Shown here one piece after another: positions 40,101-52,100 of a stretch of DNA of 64,000 nucleotides (the stretch's first letter is position 1; the number at the start of each line of letters is the position of its first letter). The notes under the pieces are model-generated. The model was not told the DNA's origin. It saw nothing but the letters and a program-made list of their open reading frames with translations, and searched no databases. Source of the DNA: Chamaea fasciata (taxonomy: Eukaryota; Chordata; Aves; Passeriformes; Sylviidae); assembly GCA_029207755.1 (NCBI GenBank), contig JARCOQ010000011.1:25175712-25239711 (forward strand), given 5' to 3'. The position numbers were made by a program, and so were the translations under genes.

Positions 40101-43100
40101 GTTTGGCAAGACTTAAATGTGCTGCTATAAATTAAAATCTCTAACTTTTGAGATCATGGTGTTTATGATGGGACATTTCATGGTGTCACCTACTTGTCAG
40201 CCTGTTAAGAATGGATTTATGACTTGCTCAGAAAAAATCCAGTTGATATATGGGTATCAAGACACAATAGTTGCAGTGCTCATCAGCTGGAAGCAATGTG
40301 TTTCCACACGAGGAGGTAAATATTCTTCATTATGTGAAGATAATCTGGAATCCAGAAACTGGATTTGTAAACAAGCAGTCCCTGAAAGCTGATTGCTAGT
40401 CCTTCATTCCCAAGTAATTTGTGGGTAAGGGGTTTCACTTACCTCAACAAAAGTTAGAAAATGTGTAACTGAGCACCTGCAGCATTCATGTTACACCTTC
40501 TGAAATAACAACATCTTGCTCTTTGTGTTGCAAAAATCTGTCAAAATTATAGATGCAGTGAAATTTGTCGCTTAAGAAAAAAAAAGAATAAAAATCCTCA
40601 GTCTTTGATTCCTCCATATGGAGGCTAACTAAAAAATATTTTTTTATATATTCACTACAGTTAAGAAGGAAAACCACCATTATTTTCACGATGAAAAGTG
40701 GGGAGTTGGTGGCAGAGCATTTGAGACTTCGAGTCTTCCCTGGGATATTTCAGCAGGCTTGTGTGAAAATGCGCTGCCTTTCCCAGATCACCAGTGCAGC
40801 TACTGCTTTTTATTTCGTTTTCTTTGAGACAGTGGCAGGGGGGGACTTTTTATTCTTCTTTCTTGGCCTCATCAGAGTAGGCTCCTCCTGGGAAGTTGCT
40901 GTTGGCTGTGTGCAGCTGATGGGCCAGTGGCTCTCCTGGTGAGCAAGGTGATGCTAGTTCTGTAAGCTGTGTGAACCTGCCTCTCCAGAAGAATACAGTG
41001 GCACTGGTGGGGTGATAAAATTGGTTTGGTGCAGGAGTTTGAGGTACTTTTTCCACGTTTGATTTAAAAAAAGATTCCTCACCCCTCTGCCACAGAGTCG
41101 CTGCACTCAGTGGTGACAGCAGATCACACGCAGTCCTTCTATCGAGGCACAAAGTGATTGATTTGCAATGCAGTTTTGAATTGACAGGTTGGACTTCTGT
41201 TGTGATTTTCCCTTGTGCTTTTGAGCCAGCAGAACTTCTCAGGTTGAATTGGGTTTTTTTACTTACTTGCTGTTGAGTTACTGTGGTTTCAAGCGGCAAG
41301 AAGGAACAGGATGACTGAAAAAGCCATCAGAGTTTCCTCGAAATAGCTCCCCAACAAAAACTTTAGGAAAATAATTGTGTATAAAACAATCTGTAGGTTA
41401 AAGCCTTTGTTCCACTTAGTTCCAGTTCCCTTCTGGGAATGGCCACAGCAGCAGGTACCTCTGGAGGCATCCTCTGCTGGATGCTCAGACAGTGATGAGC
41501 CAGTTCACTGCAGGGGAGCCTCTCTCTGTATTTCTCATCTGTTAGAGATCACTTTTTGCCACGAATCTTTGTTTTTGTTGGTGTTGGTGATCATTTCTGA
41601 CCCTTTGCTGTTCAACTCTAGCTCTGAAATTTCCATTTTGCAAGAAACTGATTGCGAAGGTGCAAGCAAAAGAAAGCAGATGCGTACAGAATAGTGGTTT
41701 TCCCCCGGATTTCAGCTTGACTGATGTTTCTTTTACAGGTTACAAATATTCAAGCAAGAACAGTTTTGCTTTCCTGGTCACCTCCCACTGGCCTTCTCAA
41801 TGCAGATAGACACAACAACGGTTTGCCTTACACCTGTACCTACGAGGTTGCCTTATCAGATAAAGGGAGGGATGGAAAGTACAAGATCATTTACAGGTAA
41901 AAACCGTCATCTTTACCCTTTTTTCTTTCATTAGGAGTAAATTCTCTGAGCTTTTCAGGGTGTATCCTGGCATGGCCGTCAGTCACAGAAGATAAGGCGC
42001 ATTGGAACATGCTGTTTCCTCACCAGAGGAGCTTGCAGGGAGCTGGTGGAGTGCGTGTCACAAGGTCCCTAATTGCCACCCTGTCCCACCTCCCCTGCAC
42101 GTGGCAGATCCTGCCTGCCATGCCCTCACTCCTGTTGCCAGTGAAAAGGTTACTTTTTCTTTCATGCTAAATGTCAAAACCTTTCGTGTACACCATGCAG
42201 GCAGGAGAGCTGCCTTCCTAATGGGCTACTTCTGTGTGGACTTGCAGAATTTAGAGCAGTAAAATTTTGGTTTTTTTCAGCTAATGAGAAAAATGTGAGA
42301 GCTCCGCTGCTTTGTAGTGTCTTAGATGAGCAGAGGAGGGAGTACAGCAGTCAGCAGGTTACGGAGGCTCCCCAGAAAAACCCAAATACTTGGCTCTCAG
42401 CAGGCTTCAGTAAAAGTTCTGAGGGATTTCTCTGTGTCTCCTTGCAGTGATCCTCTGAGCTCATTCTGTGATCAAGTACATATGGTGTTATGCCTTTCTC
42501 TTTCCCCGCTAATGACGTCTAGGAAAGAGAATTTGGAGATGTGACCTTGGCTGTTGTGAAATAGCTAATCCTTCCCAAATCTCATTAAATAAAGTCCAGG
42601 TGATAGAGCATTTAAGGAATTACCTCTTGAGACCAAGCCATCTCCTTTCTTAAGAAGTCCTGTGCATTAGGGTATTCCTCTTGGTATGCTGAAGGCTGGT
42701 CTTGGATAACACAAAAAGGGTGAATTAACCAGGGAAAGGCTGCCTGATTTTACTCTTTTTTCTGGCATTTACAGCAGCTGTTTGTGAGCCAGTGTGAGCA
42801 TCTCCCTAGTCAAGTGTGTGCTGCCGAGCTTTTAAAGTGGGGAGGACGCTTTCTAGTACTTCTTGTGCTTGATGGCTGCACATTTTCCCCTGGTTGTGAA
42901 ATGTTGTGCATCTGTTTTAAAGCTGCTGATGGTGATGTGTCTCCTGCTGCTGGCCAGAGTGCAGCCTTTAGCTTGATGTGGTGTGTTCCATCAGGGGCAG
43001 CAGTAATTGTTATTACTATAGGCAAAAGAGAGTCTGCCATATGTTGAATGCATTGTCTTTTTTGGAGGAGGTGCACTCATTTCAGAGGTGAAAAACTGGA

Positions 43101-46100
43101 TTTGCAGAGCCTTGTACTATATGAAATAAAAAATAGAAGGCTTTCTGGTGGATTTCTGGCAACCCAGCAGGCATGTGCTTTCTGGTGGATTTTGTTCTAT
43201 TGATTTTGAGCCATCTCCCTGTATTTGTCCAGCTAGCTATGAAATATTTCTTTATGCTAAATGGAGAGCTTTCTTGTTTCCCATATTTTATTAAAATCAC
43301 GAATAAGCCAAGCTCTTACATGAGATGGCTATTACTTATTAGGCACTGACCCGTACCTTAATCTTCACAGATTTGGCAACACATGACTGAGCCCAGTGTT
43401 CATTTACCAGCAAACAAGCCAGAAGGAAAAAGAATAGCCCTAACTATGTTGGCTGCTTTTGAAATTAATAGATTGTATGCTGGGTTGTTTTTTGGTTTTT
43501 TTTTCTTAAAATGTCTAAACCACTTTGCTTTAAGTTGTCTTGGTATTGAAAGAGAGCTGAGTCCAGCTGTTTGGGTGTTAATTAAATGTCTCCTTGCTGT
43601 GGTCCTCACAGGGAGCGTGGTTCTGGAGGAGAAAGCAATAAGTGAAACAGTTGTGTAAGAAACTCTGCTTCTTCCTCTGAAGTTCAATGGGTCACTTTGT
43701 ATAAAGTATTTTGAATAGGGAATAAGCAGAAACTGCAACAATAATGTTTGGGTTTCGCTCTTCTCTGCTCTGGGCGAGTTGAAAACCACAATGAGCTTTA
43801 TACAAATATCAGCAAAATGTAAGACACAATACACCCGTATATTTAGTTTACTGAATAAATTGGTGTGATCAGTTCTTCTGTGCATGTGGAGCTTTGTGAT
43901 GTTTTCAAGAAAAGGGAAGTGTGTTGACAAATTGTTGGTGTATGGTTTGCTACTGTTTCTCTTCGGAGGGATTATTTTTCTTCTTTCAAGTTGTATCACT
44001 AGAAAATCACTGGCTGTGCTAAGTGTGATAGTGCTTTTCATAATTTATTAATTGGTTGGGTTTGGATTTCTTTCCTACAGTGGAGAAGAATTAGAATATC
44101 ACCTGAAGGATCTTCGGCCAGCAACAGATTATCACGTCAGGTGAGTTAGCGTGATTTGAATGTCACTTAAATATAAACTCTTCAATTCTGTGAGAATAAA
44201 CGGGAAAGTTTTTAAAGTAAATACAAAGTGTAGTTCAAGAATTTCACGGTCACCTCTGTAGGTGTATTTTTCAGCGGTTCCTAAATATTTTATCATAGAT
44301 TTTATCTTGGACTCGAAGAGTGCATTTTGAACAATATCATATTGTTGTCATTGCTGTAGGAAGAGACAAAAAGAATTTTTGTATTTCTGTATGGATAACG
44401 GGCCTGGAAGTGCTTGTGTATGAAAGGAGGATATCTGAGGTCATTTGAATTTTTGATTCAAGCAACTGGTGTTTCTTCAGTTCCTGTAACATGAGCACTG
44501 AAAGTACTCCACGCTTTTTTCATAAGTAGGCCACACTTTGGGAAGTAAATCTGCTGAGTGCAGATCCATCTGACCATAGTCATTGCAGCATTTGTTCCAA
44601 GAAAAAAATGGATTTACGCTGAACTGTGTTGGTATTTTCATAACATATTTCTCTTTGATTCTGAAAGTGTGTTTTGCACATTTATTAACACATTCTAGTT
44701 TTGCTCTCTGATGGTTTTAACACCGCGTTACCTGCTCGTGTTGCTTTTTTTTTTTTTAAGACTTTCTTTATGAACCAAGGCTTTGAATTTACATCCTGTT
44801 CACTTACCCTCTATATCCTTTTAAAAAAAAAAACATCCTTTCACTCCTGTCTATTGTTCCCTTCTGTTTTTCCAGACAAGGGCTAGGTTTGGCACACTGG
44901 TTCTCATCAGGGTTGCTCCTGTTTGTAAAACTTTGAAGAACAAATACCTTGCTTCTGACCTCTAAAAAAAAAAGGAAAAAATCCAACACCAAAATGTGCC
45001 CATCTAGCTCTGATACTATAGATTCTTTTCATTTTTAAGGATTGTTTGTAGTGGAGTCCTAAAACAAACTTTCCAAGTAGAAATCCGAGACCAGAAGGAA
45101 CTTTTCACAAATGAGGAAAAGATGCAGCTCCTGAGTGGGGCAGGAGTCTTGGCCTTAGCAGCAAGGGGACGGTAACAAGGAGAAGGTTGTAAAACACTGT
45201 TGAGCTTCCTTCTGGGCACTGAACATCGCTTTTGAAGCCAACTTCAAACACCAGAGAGGTCACCACGCACAGCTGGGCTGAGGCCTCAGTCAGTTTTAGG
45301 GATAGTGTGGGTATTTGCCCCCGCTCCTGGCTGATTTCTTCCTCCCTGCCTACGGTTCCCTCCGCCTCCTTGCAGGTTTGCCAAAATACAGGTCGTTTGT
45401 GCAAAGTTAACAATAGCTTCTGTTTGAAAAGGAGTGACTAAACACAAAAGCCAGACTTTGCAAAGCAGCAGCACTGTTTGTAGTGGAGCGAGCTGACACT
45501 GAAGCAGTGCCTGTTTGCTTTCCACCATCGGTTTTTGGGGTGGTTGGTTTTTTTTTTCCTTCACTGAAACTGCGTTATGTATTGATGACTGTGAAGAAAT
45601 AAATCTGTTGAGTAAAGAAATTTATGGGGCCAGCAGTTACTGGGCAGACCGCCTGGGGTGTCCTTGACCTTGGCAGCATCTCTCCGGGCTTTGTCTCTGC
45701 TGGACAAGGTGCTTGTGCTCGTTGCTGCCCTGCTGGGCCCTGGGACAACCTGGTTTGCTCTGAACCACCACCTGCTTCCCTCCAGGTGCATTGTTTTGGT
45801 GCCCTCAGAGCTGGCTGTGCTCAGTGTTTCAGTGGCTTGCAGGAGATGCCCCTTGAGCTCGTTTTCGCGCGGGTTTATTTCCCTCGTGGTGTGTGTTGGA
45901 TGCTGGGCCGCGCTCATTTCCAGCACACACGTGCCGCTCGCCAGATGCAGACTCCGTTAATTAATTGCATTTCTTGTTGCTCCTGCCGGCTAACAGGTGA
46001 TGTGTAAAGCACCGCCACAGCAGTTCTTGTCTGCCTCCCCCAGAAGGTTTGATTCTACGTAGGTGGCCATTGTACAGAAATTACTCTTATCTACTGAAAA

Positions 46101-49100
46101 CAAATTTAGAAGTTGCCCTTTCTTTAGCTCTGCATTCAAGCACACAATAGCTACAGCCAGCTCAGAGGTCATTGTCTGGTCATGGCCTGAACTCTTTTTT
46201 GAGTAGAAGACTTCCAATTTGCACTTTCCTTTTGCTGCATGGAAAATGTGAAGGGAAAAAAATAACGCCATTACTTTTTCAGAGAAAAGCACCTCATGAG
46301 GAAGTGCCCAACTCTACCCTATTTGCTTTCCGATATTATTGGTGTTGCATGTTCTGTGCTGACATATAGAGGATGTGCCTGAGATCAAATCTGCTTTGAA
46401 GATTTTCTGTTTATCACAGCAGTGTTGCAGATCTGTGTTAGTTCTAGTCCATGGAGGATCACTAAATGTTCATGCCTGAGTTATGTAGGAGAAGATTGTT
46501 CCCGTGGAAGGAGATACCCAGCAGATACCTGCACTCAACATGGTTCATGTGGATCGAGTGTAAACCAGGCATTAAAGCTGATTCCTTTTTTTCCTGTTGT
46601 ATTTCGAGGAGGATTTTACCACAGTGTGTGGAAGCCTGGCAGTAGGCAAGGAAATACTGGTGGAAAGAAAAGATAATGAAGATAACTCAGTGGTCTGTGG
46701 GAATATTTGCACAAAACACTGTTCCTCTTCTGCTGTAATTTATTTTTTTTTTTTTTTTGCATTCTTTATAAGTGAAATAAAGTAAGGATAGGCATTGGTC
46801 TGTGACAAGCCTGTCATTAGAGGATGGTATCGTGGGTGCTTTGGTAGTCAAATACTGTGGCCGAGGCAGTGCCACTGGAACTGTCAGCACGTTTATAACC
46901 CATTTGAATACTGTTTCCAGGGTATATGCAATGTACAACTCAGTAAAGGGATCCTGCTCAGAGCCAGTAAGCTTCACCACTCACAGCTCAGCACCAGAGT
47001 GTCCCTTCCCACCCAAACCCTCGCACAGGACCAAAAGCTCCTTAACCTTACAGTGGAAGGTAGGTAACACTTGGTTCGGGCGAAGCAGGGAAAAAGTACT
47101 GACAGTGAGCATAAATGTTGGAAATAATGGAAAGCTGAGACAGTCATTTTTCAATAAGGGACTTGATCTTGCTGTACTCTGACAAATCCCTTCCTCTGCA
47201 CCAACCTGACTTTTAAAATGTATGCGTTTCATTACGTCCAGCTTCTTCCCGGCATTGTTAAGAGGTTGCCAAGCCATGTGCAAAGCTTTGGTTTCACTTG
47301 AAACTCTAGTCATTTGCCTGGGGGAGGTGAAGCTGTTTTCTCTTATTCCCCAAATCACCTTTTGTTTATTTTTGTTCATAGGCACCCATTGATAATGGTT
47401 CAAAAATCACCAGCTACCTTCTGGAGTGGGATGAGGTAAGCAGTAACGAGTTGAAATAAATACACAAATAAATGGCACTCAGACTTTACAAGGATTTGCT
47501 TGGTAAAGAAAAGTAATTAAATGCAGGAGAAAGTAGAAATGGGAAAATGAAATCCTGATGGCATTAGGTAAAGAGTTGGAAAGGTGAAAGAGGCATCAGG
47601 GGGAAAACTTTCCATTCAGTGTATTTTATGTATAGACAGTGTTCTGTTTCTGTACCCTTGAAATCTTTTATCACTCATTTGGTGTACTTTATTTGTTAAT
47701 TCACGTGACTTACTATTTAATTTCTTGTGATGTATCTTAGAGTTCCGTTCATGATCTCTTTCTGCCTCTGCTGAGTGCAGAATAAATACTTGTTCCTGCC
47801 TTAGAGGAGAAGAGCCATGTTAGTGCAGATCTGTCTGCAGAGAATGCACTCAGGGTCAAAATAAGCGTCCTTTGTGTAGTGGCAATTAGCCCCCTTCCAG
47901 ACACCAAAGGAAATAAGTGTTCTCCTAAATATCTTCCGTGGTTAGTGAGCACTGGGCTGTTGGCAGAGTGCTCTGACAGATGATGGGCAGGATTTGTTGG
48001 AGGTGTGTTCTTGTGAGTCCTCCCTCTGTCCCCTAATTTCTGCCCCCTTTCCTTTGTGCAGGCCATATTACTGCAGAAAGCATGAGTCAGGGAGTATTAT
48101 CTCTGAAGGAAAAGAGCAAATATTGGGTGACAGAAAGGGCTTGGACAGCATGTAAATAAAAGTCATGAGTCGGGAAATGAAGGGCGTGGACGGGTGTTTG
48201 GTTGTAAAGTCTGAGAAACATCTCCTGAGGTCTTTTGTAGCCTAAAAATGTTCTAAAGGGAGTATTCTGTTATGGCTAGTTTTCCACCATGGCATTAGTA
48301 ACACATTCCCTGCTGCTTCTGCTACATGTTGGGTGTTTGGAACTGCTCCAACTGTGCAGACGTTTATTGTATGCAGCGTCACAGCTAGTGGGGTCTGCGT
48401 GATGGGAAACCCTCAGAACCTGAACTGAAGTTGAACAGTAACTTCAGAATGACTTGCTGCCCCTCTGCACATAATGGAAAGCCAAAGGTCACTGAAGAAG
48501 GGAAAAAGGGGAGTTGGAAGTGTGGGAAAGGAGATAAAGAGAGATTTCTCCAAAAGGGTGGGCCAGGATGATCCTGTTAGACCCGTGACACCTTGATTGT
48601 GCACTTGTGATTTCTTCCAAAGCTTCCAGTGACTTGGAGCTGAAGGAACAGAGCAGCACAGAGCAGTGGGAACATGGATGATTCCAGCCTGCAAAGGAAT
48701 GGGAAGCTGCAGAAGGTCTTGTCAGAACAAGGACCATCAGCAGATAATTAATACAGTGCAAATACTGTAATGTTAATTTTGACTACATGGAGCATAGGCG
48801 TAATTTTGGAGATAGATGTGTATATAGGGCAATTCTCAAATCCGTCTGTCCTTCAAACTCTGTAATAATAAGTGTTTTGTCTTCAAAGGAATGGTTACGA
48901 CAGCCATTTTTCACAGAGCAAAACCACCCTGGTTTAGGATAGTTCAGCTACCAATGGGAAAAAATTAGGGCATCCACATTGCCTTAGTCTACCTGGTTTA
49001 ATTACCTTGTTTTCTCAGTAACAATCCTGAAATCTGAGATTATAATGGATAGCTGGCCAGCACAGATGAAAGAATAATGGCCCTGCACAAATTAATTTGG

Positions 49101-52100
49101 TACATCTCCAGTGGTTTGACAGGACTCTTGGCTGAAATGTAGCTGTCAGGTTCTGAGACAGTTAATGCCACAGGTGTAGCTTCTCTAAAAATTTTTTTTC
49201 CCCTGATAAGAGGCAGAAATGCAACTTTTAGCCACTGTAATTAAAGCCTGCTATTAAAGCTTGTGAAAGGAAAAGTCTGGAGATGCAGGCTGGCTGTGCC
49301 TGGGTTTGCAGGAGCCTCATCACATGCAGTGGTGGGCTGGCAGGCTGCTGCACTCACTTTTCCATATCCATGGCAGGTTATGCCTCTGACATGAAGTGCG
49401 TTCAGCTGCTGGAGTTATGGCACCCAGGTACAAAAGAGAATTCACTTGCAGCGCCCCGTAGCCTCGCTCTTGGTTGTGTAAACTCCACGGAAGCAAAAGC
49501 ACGGCCTTCTCCACAAGGCCACACTGTGTCCTGGTGAAATCAGGGAATACATACATCAAGGCACAGGAGAAGGCTTGCCAGGCAGCCGGGAACACACTGC
49601 CAGATCTCAGCTAGAGCAGCATTCATTAGCTGTGAGGCACAGGATAAAACACAAACACGGGAAAATCAGCGATCAGGAGGAAATTAAATCGTGGCTGCAA
49701 AGCAGAGAGGGCTTTGCGAGAGCAGAGAGCAAGAAATCTGTCAGATTGTAGAGGTGGAAAAACACCCTAAAGTGGCAGCCTGCCTAGGAAGTTGAGTCCC
49801 TTCCTAGGAAAGAATGGTGTGGAAAGCCCTGAGCACACTCACGGCAGACAGGTCCTGGAAGGCTCTTGTGCAAAGGCTGCAGATCAGATCCTGGAAACAA
49901 AGCTGGCATCAGGCATGGGAGGGGTGGAGAGGGGTGGAGGCACCCAGGCAAACCCTTCCACTTGTGTCCCAGTCACCCCAGTGTGTTCCCCCAGCGCAAG
50001 CAGAGTTACCCCTCCAAGGGAGGGGATCCTGCAGCGCCTTGGTGCTCCTGGCTGGGGGGTCACGGGTGTGTCTGTCTGTCTGTCTGTCTCTGGGACAGCT
50101 CAGATCTCAGAGTGTGCCAGATGCTCAGCAGTATCTCACCTGGTTCCTCCCGTTTTTAGGGGGCAGAGGCACAATTTGTAGCATCCAAAGTGCCCCCAGG
50201 AGTGTAGGTGACATCACTTGTATGTGCAGAAAACGAATTGTGGCTGGAAAGCGACAGCAGAAATGCCCAGGATTAGGTGAGCTGGGAAATCCTAGAAGCT
50301 TGTACTGCTGAATGTGTTGCTGTGCTAGCCCTACCCAGCTGCTCCTTCAGTTTAGTTCTGAGCTTCGGGATTTTTCCTGACCTGCAGACTCTGAAAGATT
50401 GTCAGTACAAAAAGCTATTCCAGTTATCCTACCTCGTTCTATCTCAGTTTGGATTAAATGGTTTGTAATGTAACTGGTGCTACATGTTTAGTTAGAAAAC
50501 ACAAGTGCTTTCCTTTTACTGATCCAAGTCTTTGAATTAGAGTTGAAATACCTTGCTAGTAAACTGTTATCTCTTAAAATGCCTGAAGAGCTGTGAAGGA
50601 CACTTAATTCTTCAATAGGAGAGTGAAAGATCAGTTCAGCGAATTGTCACTCAGATGCAGTGGGTGTACCCTAGGAAAATTTCCACTGACTCTAAAGAAG
50701 TAAGGATCAGCCCCTGTCTCAAGTATTCTGGATTTCATTGGGACTGGACTATGCTTGCACCACAGGTGCATTAGTTGTCTGGCAATAAAATCAGTTAAAA
50801 TTAGTAATTAATGAAAGCTTCTCCTACTGGCTCTTTCGCTATGAACTTTGAACTTACAAACCTGAACTAATCGATGATTTGGTGCCAGGATTGATTATTC
50901 AGGGTAAGCAAAAAGCTAATCGGGGAAAAAAATAGCATTAAAAATATACCGAACAGAAAACATGACTGTAAAGGAGGTGATGCTTTCCCTGATGCCAGCA
51001 TTCATCCAAATCAGTAAACTGTAACTGCATTGAAAAATGCTGCTGGCACTGCTGTAAGAGCCAGGCCTTTGATACTAATTAGATGTGAAATGCTCGTTGT
51101 GTGATTAAGTGGTAGTAAATAAATGTTTCTCTTGTGTATATGGATAGCAAGAGTATCCTATTCATTCTGGATGGGAAAGGGCAGGAATGTTCCTGAGCCA
51201 GAGACAAGGACATCCCTCTCACGCAGTGTGTGTCCCTGTTCTGTGTAGAACTCAAAGCAGCTTTAATTCTTACCCAGTAAGCAGCTCATTTTCATTTATT
51301 CAAGAGAGACACTGATACAATACCACACTGTTTAATGATTTGATGATGGATAGTTAATAATGAAGTTTACATAGAGATAAATGGGGATAATTTTGTTCTA
51401 CCACAAAGTTTTAAACTCCTCGAGGTAGCAGAGATGTGCTTGTTTACACCAGCTGATAATCTGAGCCAGGCATCTCAGTGGTGATCCACCAGAGCTGGAT
51501 ACAGGGAGCCCCATGTCTGTGTTTGTTCATTTACCTGGGCTCTGAGTTGGTTCTGTGGCTGTGCCACTCCTCTGAGACATGCAACAGGAGACCCTTGGAT
51601 AAAACTGGGCTTTGTGTATAATTTAGGGATGTTTTGTAGGTCCTTTGCTGCCTTTCTAGTGTTTGTGGATAGAGGAGATTCAGTTACTTGCATAACTGGC
51701 GCAGTGAATGCTTTGCAGAGATCTGAGGGTGTGTTACACTAATTGTTGACAGTTTGCTCCGCAGCCCTGTGTCAGATTGAATTTCGGTCCGTTCCTTTTT
51801 ATTGCCAACATGACCCAAACACAGAAGCCAGTGCTGGTGTGGCCACAGCGGATGTCAGTCCTGCATCCTGGTCACAGATGTGGAGCTGAGCTTTGATTCA
51901 GTCCTTGTGCAGGACTGTGCTCCATTCCTGCATTGCTGTACCTGCAGTGGCCCCTTCCTCCTTATGTGTTTATTTACTGGGTCTGCTGCGAGGAGCCTCA
52001 GTCAACAAAACCCATGTCAAACCTCAAACCCCTTCTTCAATAAATACACTCTCCAAAGACAATCAAGCACCCTGCGTTAAGTGAGTTGAAATATTGCTGA

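Larger units (their letters stand above)
35629..41738 (+). other. FNDC3B: Intron D-E, 6.1 kb
   Basis: No gene seen. It contains an AT-rich block with a 16-bp homeodomain-type palindrome (35967-35982), an 11-bp-stem hairpin (36817-36842), an A-rich run near 37089-37102, a 10-bp-stem hairpin (39857-39879) and a TG/TA-rich patch near 39798-39829. No transposon recognised. Ends with TTTCTTTTACAG at 41727-41738. Confidence 0.75.

Noticed and set aside
43400..44041. 213-codon antisense open frame in intron E-F
   Set aside because: No domain, signal peptide or family pattern seen. Intronic AT-rich DNA with few stops on this strand by chance.
46422..46676. Cys-rich 84-codon frame resembling an EGF-like pattern
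   Set aside because: Cysteine spacing does not fit an EGF module, there are no splice sites to match FNDC3B phase, and FNDC3B has no such domain.
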